NCBI RefSeq assembly: GCF_030363035.1
Contig: NZ_JAUCMN010000004.1
Span: 62,001-126,000, forward strand
Source of the DNA: Curtobacterium caseinilyticum
GTDB lineage: Bacteria > Actinomycetota > Actinomycetes > Actinomycetales > Microbacteriaceae
DNA: 64,000 nucleotides
Reading direction: 5' to 3'
Shown piece by piece: positions 24,329 through 32,556 of this stretch; within the stretch, counting starts at the first letter, position 1, and each line of letters starts with the position of its first letter. Both the position numbers and the translations under genes were made by a program. Below the pieces are notes generated by a model. It was not told the origin of the DNA. It saw only the letters and a program-made list of their open reading frames with translations, and did not search any database.

Positions 24329-27300
24329 ATGACCGACCTGCACGAGCACCCCGTCACCGACGCCGGGGCCGGCGCCACCGACCCCCTCGCCGACCAGTCC
24401 GTCGCCCTCGTGCGCCAGTGGCTGGCCGAGGCCGAGACCTACCCGGTCGACGGCTCGGCCAAGCAGCTCGCCGGGGTCCTCGCCGACCCGAAGGGCCTGG
24501 CGTTCGCGGTCGGGTTCGTCGACGGCGTCGTCCGGCCGGAGGACCTCGGGGTCGCCGCCCGGAAGCTCCGGCAGATCGCCCCGGACGCCCCCGGATTCCT
24601 GCCCGCCGCGCTCCGCGGTCTCGTCCGCCTCGGCGGTGGCATGGCGCCCGTGCTGCCGAACGTCGTCGTGCCGATCGCCCGTCGCGTGCTGCGCGAGATG
24701 GTCGGGCACCTGATCGTCGACGCCACCGACGCCAAGCTCGGCCCGGCGATCGCGAAGATCAAGCGCGACGGGGTACGACTCAACGTCAACCTGCTCGGCG
24801 AGGCCGTCCTCGGCGAGAAGGAAGCGTCACGCCGGCTCGAGGGCACGGAGCGCCTGCTCGCGCGTCCCGACGTCGACTACGTGTCGATCAAGGTCTCGTC
24901 GACCGTGCACCCGCACTCGCCGTGGGCCTTCGATCACGCGGTCGAGGACATCATCGCCAAGCTCCGCCCGCTGTTCCGCCGTGCCGTGCAGAGCAGCCCG
25001 CGCAAGTTCATCAACCTCGACATGGAGGAGTACAAGGACCTCGACCTGACGATCGCGGTCTTCACGAAGCTCCTCGACGAGCCCGAGTTCACGGACCTCG
25101 AAGCCGGCATCGTCCTGCAGGCGTACCTGCCCGACGCGCTCGCCGCGATGCAGCACCTGCAGGAGTGGTCCGCTGCCCGTCGTGCCCGCGGTGGCGCCGA
25201 CATCAAGGTCCGTCTCGTCAAGGGTGCGAACCTGCCCATGGAGCAGGTCGAGGCCTCCGTGCACGGGTGGCCCCTCGCCACCTGGCACACCAAGCAGGAC
25301 TCCGACACGAACTACAAGCGCGTCCTCGACTGGGCACTCACACCCGAGCGCATCGCGAACGTCCGCGTCGGTGTCGCCGGGCACAACCTGTTCGACGTGG
25401 CGCACGCCTGGCTCCTCGCGGGTGAGCGCGGGGTCCGCGACGGCATCGAGTTCGAGATGCTGCTCGGCATGGCGCAGGGACAGGCCGAGGCCGTCCGTCG
25501 CACCGTCGGTTCGCTCCTGCTCTACACACCGGTCGTCCACCCGGGCGAGTTCGACGTCGCGATCGCGTACCTGATCCGTCGCCTCGAAGAAGGCGCGTCG
25601 CAGGAGAACTTCATGTCCGCGGTGTTCTCGCTGGCGTCCTCGCCCGAGCTCTTCGCCCGCGAAGAGGCGCGCTTCCGCGACTCCCTCCTGCCGCTGACGC
25701 TGCCTGGGGGCCTCGACGCCCCTGCGTCCCACCGCGTCGCCGACCGCTACGCCGCGGTCGAGCGCCCCCGCCCCGGCCACTTCGACAACACCCCGGACAC
25801 CGACCCGTCGGTCGCGGCGTTCCGCGAGTGGGGATCGGCGATCACGTCACGCGTCGCCTCGTCGACGCTGGGCGAGCGTGCCGTCCAGGAGGCCCGGCTC
25901 ACCTCCGACACGCAGCTCACCACCGTCCTCGACCGCGTCCGCGCCGCGGGCGCGTCGTGGGCGCAGTGGTCCGGTCCGGCACGCGGCGCCGTGCTCCACG
26001 CGATCGGCGACGCGCTCGAGGCGAACCGCGCCGCGCTGGTAGAGGTGATGGCGTCCGAGGCGGGCAAGACCATCGACCAGGCCGACCCCGAGGTCTCCGA
26101 GGCCATCGACTTCGCGCACTTCTACGGGGAACTCGCCGGCCAGCTCGACCAGGTCGACGGCGCGGCCTTCACGCCCGCGGCGCTGACGCTGGTGACCCCG
26201 CCGTGGAACTTCCCGGTCGCGATCCCGGCCGGCTCGACCCTGGCCGCGCTCGCCGCCGGTTCCGCCGTCGTGCTGAAGCCCGCGCCGCCCGCCGAGCGCT
26301 GTGGTGCCGTCCTGGCGTCGGTGATCGAGACCGCACTCGACGCAGCCGGAGCGCCCGCCGACGTCCTCGCCTTCGTGCAGGTCGCCGAGGACGAGCTCGG
26401 CAAGCAGCTCATCACCGCGCCGCAGGTCGACCGCGTCATCCTCACCGGGGCGTACGAGACCGCCGAGCTCTTCCGGTCCTTCCGCCCCGACCTGCCGCTG
26501 CTGGCGGAGACCTCGGGCAAGAACGCGATCATCGTCACGCCGTCGGCCGACCTCGACCTCGCGGTGAAGGACGTCGTCGCCTCGGCCTTCGGGCACGCCG
26601 GGCAGAAGTGCTCCGCCGCGTCGCTCGTGGTCCTCGTCGGGTCGGTGGCGACCTCGCGCCGGTTCCGCTCGCAACTCCTCGACGCGGTGTCCTCGCTCAC
26701 CGTCGGCTACCCGACCGACCCGACGACACAGATGGGCCCGGTCATCGAGCCCGCAGCGGGCAAGCTCCTCGAGGGGCTCACCACCCTCGGCACCGGCGAG
26801 ACGTGGGCAGTCGAACCGAAGCAGCTCGACGAGTCCGGCAAGCTCTGGAGCCCGGGTGTCCGCGACGGCGTCCGCCGTGGCTCCGCCTTCCACCGCACCG
26901 AGTACTTCGGTCCGATCCTCGGCATCATGACCGCGAAGACCCTCGACGAGGCGATCGACCTCGTGAACGAGGTCGACTTTGGTCTGACCTCGGGCCTGCA
27001 CTCGCTCGACGCCACCGAGATCGGGACCTGGCTCGACCGGATCGAGGCGGGCAACCTCTACGTCAACCGCGGCATCACCGGCGCCATCGTCCGCCGCCAG
27101 CCGTTCGGCGGGTGGAAGAAGTCGGCAGTCGGTGCTGGCACCAAGGCCGGCGGGCTGAACTACCTCCTCGGGCTCGGTTCCTGGTCGTCCACGACCGCGA
27201 CGACGAGTGCCGCGGTGTCGTCGCCGGTGCGGTCCTTCGTCGGCGCCACGGGCGTCTCGTCCGAGGCGCTCGACCGGGCGACCGCGTCCGACGAGCACGC

Positions 27301-27802
27301 GTGGTCGACGCTCTTCGGTGCAGCGGTCGACGTCTCGGCGCTGTCCGCCGAGCGGAACATCGCGCGGTACCTGCCGTACCCGGGCGTGCACGTCCGCCTG
27401 GCCTCGGCCGAAGAGTCTTCCGTCGCCGACCTCGTCCGCGTCGTCGCCGCCTCGGTCCGTGCGGGAACGACGGTGCACGTGTCATCGGTCGCCGCGCTCC
27501 CCGCACCCGTCGCTGCCGCGCTCCGCGCCCTGCCGAACGTCCGCTCGGTCGCCGAGTCGCAGTCCGACGACGCGTTCGCGAAGCGCATCGCTCGGGGGGA
27601 GTCCACGCGGGTCCGACTCGTCGGCGGCGACACCGCTGCGCTCACCACTGCCATCGGCGGGCGTCCGGACGTCGCGGTGTACGGGGAGCCCGTCACCGAG
27701 GCCGGTCGGATCGAGCTGCTGCCGTTCCTCCGCGAGCAGGCGGTGTCGATCACGGCGCACCGTTTCGGCACGCCGAACCACCTCACCGACGCGCTGATCT
27801 GA
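24329..27802 (+). CDS. putA: Bifunctional proline dehydrogenase / glutamate semialdehyde dehydrogenase
   Basis: A 1157-residue enzyme that oxidises proline to glutamate. The FAD proline dehydrogenase barrel spans about residues 60-460: VDYVSIKVSS, FINLDMEEYKDLDLT, VLQAYLPDAL, VRLVKGANLPMEQVE and EFEMLLGMAQGQAEAVRR. The NAD-dependent aldehyde dehydrogenase half spans about 510-1000: TPPWNFPVAIPAG, LAETSGKNAIIV and GHAGQKCSAAS with the catalytic Cys at 761; RQPFGGWKKSAVGAGTKAGGLNYL closes it. About 200 residues follow with no clear motif except PYPGVHVRLA, as in long PutA proteins. There is no N-terminal DNA-binding domain, so regulation probably falls to the divergent LysR protein. ATG chosen at 24329. 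Confidence 0.95.
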   Translation: MTDLHEHPVTDAGAGATDPLADQSVALVRQWLAEAETYPVDGSAKQLAGVLADPKGLAFAVGFVDGVVRPEDLGVAARKLRQIAPDAPGFLPAALRGLVRLGGGMAPVLPNVVVPIARRVLREMVGHLIVDATDAKLGPAIAKIKRDGVRLNVNLLGEAVLGEKEASRRLEGTERLLARPDVDYVSIKVSSTVHPHSPWAFDHAVEDIIAKLRPLFRRAVQSSPRKFINLDMEEYKDLDLTIAVFTKLLDEPEFTDLEAGIVLQAYLPDALAAMQHLQEWSAARRARGGADIKVRLVKGANLPMEQVEASVHGWPLATWHTKQDSDTNYKRVLDWALTPERIANVRVGVAGHNLFDVAHAWLLAGERGVRDGIEFEMLLGMAQGQAEAVRRTVGSLLLYTPVVHPGEFDVAIAYLIRRLEEGASQENFMSAVFSLASSPELFAREEARFRDSLLPLTLPGGLDAPASHRVADRYAAVERPRPGHFDNTPDTDPSVAAFREWGSAITSRVASSTLGERAVQEARLTSDTQLTTVLDRVRAAGASWAQWSGPARGAVLHAIGDALEANRAALVEVMASEAGKTIDQADPEVSEAIDFAHFYGELAGQLDQVDGAAFTPAALTLVTPPWNFPVAIPAGSTLAALAAGSAVVLKPAPPAERCGAVLASVIETALDAAGAPADVLAFVQVAEDELGKQLITAPQVDRVILTGAYETAELFRSFRPDLPLLAETSGKNAIIVTPSADLDLAVKDVVASAFGHAGQKCSAASLVVLVGSVATSRRFRSQLLDAVSSLTVGYPTDPTTQMGPVIEPAAGKLLEGLTTLGTGETWAVEPKQLDESGKLWSPGVRDGVRRGSAFHRTEYFGPILGIMTAKTLDEAIDLVNEVDFGLTSGLHSLDATEIGTWLDRIEAGNLYVNRGITGAIVRRQPFGGWKKSAVGAGTKAGGLNYLLGLGSWSSTTATTSAAVSSPVRSFVGATGVSSEALDRATASDEHAWSTLFGAAVDVSALSAERNIARYLPYPGVHVRLASAEESSVADLVRVVAASVRAGTTVHVSSVAALPAPVAAALRALPNVRSVAESQSDDAFAKRIARGESTRVRLVGGDTAALTTAIGGRPDVAVYGEPVTEAGRIELLPFLREQAVSITAHRFGTPNHLTDALI

Positions 27803-27892
27803 CGCGGGGGCGGTCCGGCGCCACGTCGCCGCCGGTCGGCTGCGCGACGGTCGCGGGTCGGTTGCGCACCGGTCACCCGTCGAGCCACGGAA

Positions 27893-27931
27893 GCGACGTC
27901 GAACCAGTCCCCGGGGCTGGTTCGACGTCGC
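27893..27931 (+). terminator. putA terminator hairpin
   Basis: Perfect 15-bp arms GCGACGTCGAACCAG (27893-27907) and CTGGTTCGACGTCGC (27917-27931) with a loop TCCCCGGGG, 90 bp after the putA stop. A CGAC/CCGA short tandem repeat follows at about 27950-27975. Confidence 0.7.
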
Positions 27932-28078
27932 GTTCGTGGTTCGACGACCTCGACCGATCGACCGACCGACCGACGCTGGCCGCTGTCGCGGCTCCCGGCG
28001 GTGCGCGTTCCGGACGACGGGCGGGCGAGGTGCCCCGCCGGCAGTCGCCCAGCACCGGTCGTGCGTAGCGTCGGGGCC

Positions 28079-28234
28079 ATGTGCGAGTCCGTCCAGTGCC
28101 CCGTGTGCGGCAAGACCTCGTGGACCGGTTGCGGCGACCACGTGCGGGACGTCTTCCGCGGTGTCCGCCGGCGGGACCGCTGCTCGGGTCACGGCCTGCC
28201 CCGACACGTCCTCGACGCCGGCGGCTTCCGGTGA
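28079..28234 (+). CDS. Small Cys/His-rich protein (51 aa)
   Basis: ATG 28079 opens MCESVQCPVCGKTSWTGCG, followed by DHVRDVFRGVRRRDRCSGH. The pattern C-x(4)-C-x(2)-C-x-K-T-x-W-x-G-CG-x-HV and a later RC-x-GH recurs in tiny actinobacterial and fungal proteins and suggests a zinc ribbon-like site; function is unknown. Most relatives end at the second Cys/His pair, whereas this one carries about 14 more residues (GLPRHVLDAGGFR). Its stop overlaps the GTG of the next gene (GTGA), so translation is coupled to the glyoxalase-fold protein. Confidence 0.7.
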   Translation: MCESVQCPVCGKTSWTGCGDHVRDVFRGVRRRDRCSGHGLPRHVLDAGGFR

Positions 28235-28728
28235 GCACGTCGGACGACGCGGGCGACGGCATCATCGACCCGCAGGGGTTCTCGCACGTCCGGCTCACGG
28301 TGACGGACATCCACCGCAGCAAGGCCTTCTACGAGCGGCTGTTCGGCATGCCACCTGGCAGCGACTTCAGCGACCAGATCGACGACCCGACCGTCCGCGA
28401 CGACCCCTGGCGGACGTACGGCGGCTGCTCGTTCCGTTTCCAGGGGCAGACGCTCGGGCTGCGCCCGGTCGCTCCCGCAGGTGACCGGTTCGACCCGGAC
28501 CGCGTCGGGCTCGACCACCTCAGCCTGCGCGTCCGCTCGGTCGACGACCTGCACCGCGCCGTCGAACGGCTCGACGCCGCGGGCATCACGCACGGCGAGG
28601 TCACCGACCTCGAACCGTTCGGTCTGGTGATCCTGTCCCTGCAGGACCCGGACGACATCAACCTCGAACTCGCCGCACCGCGTCCGTCCGACGCTGGACA
28701 CGAGCGGGGGAGTCGAGCTGGCCGGTAG
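28231..28728 (+). CDS. VOC/glyoxalase-fold protein 1
   Basis: A 165-residue single-chain vicinal oxygen chelate protein. The two paired modules are visible: GFSHVRLTVTDIHRSKAFYERLFG with the first metal-binding His, and GLDHLSLRVRSVDDLHRAVERLDAAGI with the second, ending ILSLQDPDDINLELAAP. Such proteins bind a metal and act as lyases, dioxygenases or resistance proteins; substrate not readable. The GTG at 28231 overlaps the stop of the small Cys/His protein. It is about 55-60% identical by eye to the next VOC gene, so the two arose by tandem duplication. Confidence 0.88.
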   Translation: MSTSDDAGDGIIDPQGFSHVRLTVTDIHRSKAFYERLFGMPPGSDFSDQIDDPTVRDDPWRTYGGCSFRFQGQTLGLRPVAPAGDRFDPDRVGLDHLSLRVRSVDDLHRAVERLDAAGITHGEVTDLEPFGLVILSLQDPDDINLELAAPRPSDAGHERGSRAGR

Positions 28729-28776
28729 CCGCACGACTCCTGCCGCCGCCCAGCCCGGCGGCGTTGGCTCGACGGC

Positions 28777-29214
28777 ATGAGCGAACAGATCGTCAAGCCC
28801 CTCGGCCTCGCACACGTCCGGGTCACCGTCACCGACATCCACCGCAGCAAGGCCTTCTACGAGCAGCTGTTCGGGACGGCTCCGGCGATGGACTTCAGCG
28901 AGCACATCGACGAGCCCGGCATCAGCGAGGATCGCGAGCGTCTCTACGGCGGTGTGATCTTCCCCGTGGGCGAGCAGCTGTTCGGCCTCCGCCCGGTCGC
29001 CCCGAGCGGACAGCGCTTCGACCCGGACACGGTCGGCCTCGACCACGTCAGCTTCGTCGTCGGGTCCGTCGACGAGCTGCACGCCGCCGCCGAGCGTCTC
29101 GACGCCGCGGGGATCGAGCACGGCGAGGTGACCGACCTGGGCGAGTCCGGCATGGTCATCCTCTCGGTCCAGGACCCGGACGACATCAACCTGGAGCTCG
29201 CCGCGCAGAACTGA
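28777..29214 (+). CDS. VOC/glyoxalase-fold protein 2
   Basis: A 145-residue paralog of the preceding gene, starting at ATG 28777. It shares HVRVTVTDIHRSKAFYEQLFG, LFGLRPVAPSGQRFDPDTVGLDHVSF, RLDAAGIEHGEVTDL and VQDPDDINLELAAQ with it. Conserved metal-site positions (the His in each module and the Glu of NLEL) are kept in both copies, so both are probably functional. The copies differ most in the central loop after DFSEHIDEPG, which borders the active site and may set substrate choice. Confidence 0.88.
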   Translation: MSEQIVKPLGLAHVRVTVTDIHRSKAFYEQLFGTAPAMDFSEHIDEPGISEDRERLYGGVIFPVGEQLFGLRPVAPSGQRFDPDTVGLDHVSFVVGSVDELHAAAERLDAAGIEHGEVTDLGESGMVILSVQDPDDINLELAAQN

Positions 29215-29246
29215 CTTCGGCCCGTCCCCGGCGGTACGGTTCGAGC

Positions 29247-29471
29247 GTGCAGACGGTTGACGGAGAGTGCGTCCGGTGGAGCGACGACGACGGGTGGGGT
29301 GTCCTCCGGTCGGATGCCGTCGCGTCTGAGGTCTTCGCGCACTTCTCCGCCCTCGTCGGGGACGGGTACCTCTCGCTGCGTCCCGGTGACCGCGTCCGGT
29401 TCGACGTCGAGCCGTACCCGTCCGGACAGGACGGCTTCGTGTTCCGCGCGAACGACGTCCGGTTCGCCTGA
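29247..29471 (+). CDS. Cold-shock-domain-like protein (74 aa)
   Basis: GTG 29247 starts VQTVDGECVRWSDDDGWGVLRSD, followed by EVFAHFSALVGDGYLSLRPGDRVRFDVEPYPSGQDGFVFRANDVRF. This matches a five-strand OB fold of the CspA type with the order of W-GxI, VFxHxS and L-xGxxVxF elements, but the RNP1 motif K-G-F-G-F-I is replaced by DGWGVLR, so nucleic-acid binding is likely but altered. Located 32 bp after the VOC pair on the same strand. Confidence 0.75.
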   Translation: MQTVDGECVRWSDDDGWGVLRSDAVASEVFAHFSALVGDGYLSLRPGDRVRFDVEPYPSGQDGFVFRANDVRFA

Positions 29472-29541
29472 CCGGGGGTGCCGCGAGCGCTCGAGGTGAA
29501 CGGTGAGTCTCGGCGGGTTGTCGGCGCCGAGGAACGGTCGG

Positions 29542-30162
29542 CTACGGCCGCAGGATGTACTCGAAGGTCGCTCGCGCGCGATCCGGGTCCGGGGCATCGC
29601 CCGAGATCAGGTCCGCGTACGTGAAGGACTCCGAGACGCGCACGAGCAGCCGTGCCAGCTCCTCCGCCGACAGCGGCGCCGGGTCGAACGTCCCCGCCTC
29701 CTGCTCGGTGCTGATGACGGACGCGACCACGGCGACGAACCGCCGCTGCACGTCGCTCTCCGTCGTCGTCAGCAGTCGGAGCGCCCGGCTCGGCTCGCGC
29801 GTCAGGAAGGCACGGAAGTACGGCGCCCGGATCAGGTCCGCCGTGAAGTGGTCGAGCACGTCGACGATGCGAGCCGCGCCCGACGGGGCGGCGGCCCGTC
29901 CGGCGGCGTCGAGCGTCGGGACGGCCAGCGACCAGAGGATCTCGGACAGCAGCTGGTCGCGGTTGCCGACCCACCGGAACAGCGAGGTGCGGTCCACGCC
30001 GAGGGACGACGCAAGCGAGCCCATGTCGATGCGGGCGCCGTCGATGAAGGCGCGTCGCGCGGATCGGAACGCGCGCTGGGAGTCGCCGTGCGCCTCCAGT
30101 CTGTCCGCGAGCGCGGTCGGGACCAGCGTCGATCCGAGCGTGCCGAGTGACTCGTTCCTCAC
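29542..30162 (-). CDS. TetR-family regulator, QsdR-like
   Basis: A 206-residue regulator. GTG 30162 is chosen because AGGGGG lies five bases upstream. The N-terminal DNA-binding domain reads RSARRAFIDGARIDMGSLASSLGVDRTSLFRWVGNRDQLLSEILWSLA, close to the QsdR branch of TetR regulators, with a helical ligand domain after it (IVDVLDHFTADLIRAPYFRAFLTREPSRALRLL). It is transcribed away from an acyl-CoA dehydrogenase gene, its probable target; an acyl-CoA or lactone ligand is plausible. Confidence 0.85.
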   Translation of the reverse strand: MRNESLGTLGSTLVPTALADRLEAHGDSQRAFRSARRAFIDGARIDMGSLASSLGVDRTSLFRWVGNRDQLLSEILWSLAVPTLDAAGRAAAPSGAARIVDVLDHFTADLIRAPYFRAFLTREPSRALRLLTTTESDVQRRFVAVVASVISTEQEAGTFDPAPLSAEELARLLVRVSESFTYADLISGDAPDPDRARATFEYILRP

Positions 30163-30192
30163 CGTTCCCCCTGAGTGGTGCCGTCTGTATTG

Positions 30193-30220
30193 CAACGTTT
30201 TCGAGAATGATGCATCGTTG
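30193..30220. promoter_or_regulatory. Half-sites CAACG/CGTTG in TetR-dehydrogenase divergent spacer
   Basis: The 63-bp spacer between the two divergent starts is notably AT-rich for this genome and holds the inverted half-sites CAACG (30193-30197) and CGTTG (30216-30220). It is the likely place for TetR-type autoregulation and control of the dehydrogenase gene, but the centre is not palindromic. Confidence 0.3.
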
Positions 30221-30225
30221 GTGGC

Positions 30226-31419
30226 ATGTCAACGTCGATCACCGACACGCCCCTGCTCGAGTCCGACTTCTACCGCTTCCAAGAAGGGCTCACGCCCAGG
30301 GAGCGCGAGTCGCTCGGGGAGCTGCGCGCGTACCTCGAGGCCGAGGTGCGGCCGATCGCCGACCAGTACTGGGCGCGCGCGGAGTTCCCGGAGCAGGTCA
30401 TCGAGCCGCTCGCGGAACTCGGCATGTACGGCCCGGGCATCCCGCTCGTGCGGCACTTCGAGAACTCCGCCGTGTACCGCGGCTGGGCGGCGCTCGAGCT
30501 CGGCCGCGTGGATGCCGGCGTCTCGACGTTCATCGGCGTGCAGTCCGGCCTGGCGATGAACTCCATCGCGGTCGGCGGCAGTGACGAGCAGCAGCAGGAG
30601 TGGCTCCCGCGCATGGCCCGCGGCGAGGTCGTCGGCGCGTTCGGGCTGACCGAGCCGCTGTCCGGCAGCGACTCCGCGCGTGGCCTCCGCACGACGGCCC
30701 GTCGTGACGGCGACTCGTGGGTCCTCGACGGTGAGAAACGCTGGATCGGGAACGCCACGTTCGCCGACGTCGTCGTGATCTGGGCGAAGGACGTCGCGGA
30801 CGACCAGGTCAAGGGCTTCATCGTCACGACGGACACCCCCGGCTTCACCGCCACGAAGATCGAGGACAAGATCGCGCTGCGCAGCGTGCAGAACGCCGAC
30901 ATCGTGCTCGACGGCGTCCGGGTGCCCGAGTCGCGTCGACTGCAGCGTGCCGACTCGTTCCGGACGACTGCTGCGGTGCTCCGCCTGACCCGGACCGAGG
31001 TCGCCTGGCAGGCCGTCGGCATCGCGGTCGGTGCCTACGAGGCCGCGCTCGACTACGCCCGCACACGGATCCAGTTCGGTAAGCCGATCGCGGCGCACCA
31101 GATGGTGCAGGACCTGCTCGTGCGGTCGCTGATGAACATCACGGCGTCGATCGCGCTGTGCACGCAGGCCTCGGCCATGCAGGACCAGGGGATCGGCGGC
31201 GACGAGCACTCCGCGATGGCGAAGGCGTTCGCGACCGCGAAGATGCGCGAGACGGTCGGCTGGTGCCGCGAGGTGCAGGGCGGCAACGGTATCGTGCTCG
31301 ACAAGGGCGTCGCGCGGTTCTTCTCCGACGCCGAGGCGATCTACTCGTACGAGGGCACGCGCGAGGTGAACACGCTCATCGTCGGGCGCGCGATCACCGG
31401 CGAGGCCGCGTTCGTCTGA
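30226..31419 (+). CDS. Acyl-CoA dehydrogenase, glutaryl-CoA dehydrogenase-like
   Basis: A 397-residue FAD flavoenzyme. AFGLTEPLSGSDSARGLRTTA is the substrate/FAD block, GEKRWIGNATFADVVVIWAK the central strand domain, and VQGGNGIVLDKGVARFFSDAEAIYSYEGTREVNTLIVGRAITG the C-terminal helices. The Glu in SYEGT is the catalytic base position of glutaryl-CoA dehydrogenases, and the final VGRAITG is also typical of that branch. It would oxidise an acyl-CoA and pass electrons to ETF. Whether it also decarboxylates cannot be decided. ATG 30226; divergent from the TetR gene. Confidence 0.92.
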   Translation: MSTSITDTPLLESDFYRFQEGLTPRERESLGELRAYLEAEVRPIADQYWARAEFPEQVIEPLAELGMYGPGIPLVRHFENSAVYRGWAALELGRVDAGVSTFIGVQSGLAMNSIAVGGSDEQQQEWLPRMARGEVVGAFGLTEPLSGSDSARGLRTTARRDGDSWVLDGEKRWIGNATFADVVVIWAKDVADDQVKGFIVTTDTPGFTATKIEDKIALRSVQNADIVLDGVRVPESRRLQRADSFRTTAAVLRLTRTEVAWQAVGIAVGAYEAALDYARTRIQFGKPIAAHQMVQDLLVRSLMNITASIALCTQASAMQDQGIGGDEHSAMAKAFATAKMRETVGWCREVQGGNGIVLDKGVARFFSDAEAIYSYEGTREVNTLIVGRAITGEAAFV

Positions 31420-31428
31420 CGCGGTCCC

Positions 31429-31466
31429 GCGACACTGCGCGCGTCGATCGACGCGCGCGGTGTCGC
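31429..31466 (+). terminator. Terminator after acyl-CoA dehydrogenase
   Basis: Arms 31429-31447 and 31448-31466 (GCGACACTGCGCGCGTCGA against its complement with one wobble) form a 17-pair stem with a GATC tip, 10 bases after the stop. Direct repeats of GTGTCGCGGAC follow. Confidence 0.75.
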
Positions 31467-31532
31467 GGACGCGTGGTGTCGCGGACACGTGGCACCGGCC
31501 ACTCCACGCCCGACCGCCAGCGAGCCTCGCCC

Positions 31533-32405
31533 TCAGGCCCAGAACGCGGCGATCGCCTCCGCGACCGCCTCGCCCTGACGCCGCCCCTCCGTCGCCGACG
31601 GTGCCTGCGTCGACAGCGACAGGGAGTTCTCCCCGAAGGCGTGCTGCGCGCCGCTGTCGGCGACGACGGTCTCGACCGAGCTGCCGCCGGCCCGCAGTGA
31701 CTCGACCGCCAGGTCGAGCCACGGCCCGAGCGGCGACGGTCCCTCCGGCCCGCAGGCCACGACGAGCACGCGCTCGTACCCGGCCGCGACGTCGGCGTTC
31801 GTCGCCGAACGGAGGCCGCCGTCGTAGTGCGGCACGCCGTCGATGCGGACGGGGGACCACACGAACGGCACCGAGCAGCTCGCGGCGACGGCCCGGGTCA
31901 GCGGGACCCCGGACGCGGCGGTGAGCACCCGGAAGGTCCCGTCCTGTGCGTCGATCGTGGTCAGCGCGAGCGGCTTCTCGGGCCACTCGGCGGACGGCAG
32001 CGTCTCCGCGAAGGTCGCGACGCGCTCGTCGTCGGTCTGCCCGGTGACGACCTGCTGCGCCACCACGCCGAGCCGAGCGCGGGCGTCCTGCTCCGAGGTC
32101 GCTCCCGCGAGCACCTGCGCGACGCGCTGCTGGAAGTCCTCGCCGCCGACCCGGTCCGGTTCGACGTAGGTGCTCGGCAGGGGCGCGTGCTGCTGCTCGT
32201 ACGCGTGCTCGACCGCTCCTGCGCGGACGAACGCCCCGACGACGCTGCCTGCGCTCGTCCCGACCACGAGGTCGGCCGCATCGAGGTCCACGCCGGCGTC
32301 CTGCAGGGCCGAGAGCACGCCGACCTCCCACGCGATGCCGGCGACGCCGCCTCCGCCCAGGACGAGGGCTCTGGTTCCGGGCTGGGGAGTGGTCGGTTCC
32401 GTCAT
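31533..32405 (-). CDS. Patatin-like phospholipase
   Basis: A 290-residue protein. ATG 32405 starts MTEPTTPQPGTRALVLGGGGVAGIAWEVG: the GGGGVAG oxyanion loop at residues 17-23, the nucleophile elbow GTSAG at 49-53 with Ser51, and the second catalytic residue Asp195 in HYDGGLRS. These are all three parts of the Ser-Asp dyad lipase fold, so the enzyme should be active as an acyl hydrolase, probably on membrane lipids. No signal peptide, so it is cytoplasmic. RBS is weak. Confidence 0.92.
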   Translation of the reverse strand: MTEPTTPQPGTRALVLGGGGVAGIAWEVGVLSALQDAGVDLDAADLVVGTSAGSVVGAFVRAGAVEHAYEQQHAPLPSTYVEPDRVGGEDFQQRVAQVLAGATSEQDARARLGVVAQQVVTGQTDDERVATFAETLPSAEWPEKPLALTTIDAQDGTFRVLTAASGVPLTRAVAASCSVPFVWSPVRIDGVPHYDGGLRSATNADVAAGYERVLVVACGPEGPSPLGPWLDLAVESLRAGGSSVETVVADSGAQHAFGENSLSLSTQAPSATEGRRQGEAVAEAIAAFWA

Positions 32406-32431
32406 GGAACCTGTGTACCAGGTGACCACGG

Positions 32432-32479
32432 GACGGACGGGAGGCGCGTCGCGGCCCCGCCACGCGCCTCCCGTCCGTC
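32432..32479. terminator. GGACGGGAGGC inverted repeat, copy D
   Basis: The most complete copy: 18-bp perfect arms 32432-32449 (GACGGACGGGAGGCGCGT) and 32462-32479, loop of 12 bases. It lies 77 bp beyond the stop of the oxidoreductase gene (32557) and 26 bp before the start of the patatin gene. Confidence 0.8.
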
Positions 32480-32556
32480 AGCCGGTCACGACGGACCGGT
32501 GGTCGCCCCGTCCCACCGGTCCGGCCGTCACGCGGTCCCGACGGACCGCCGACGAC

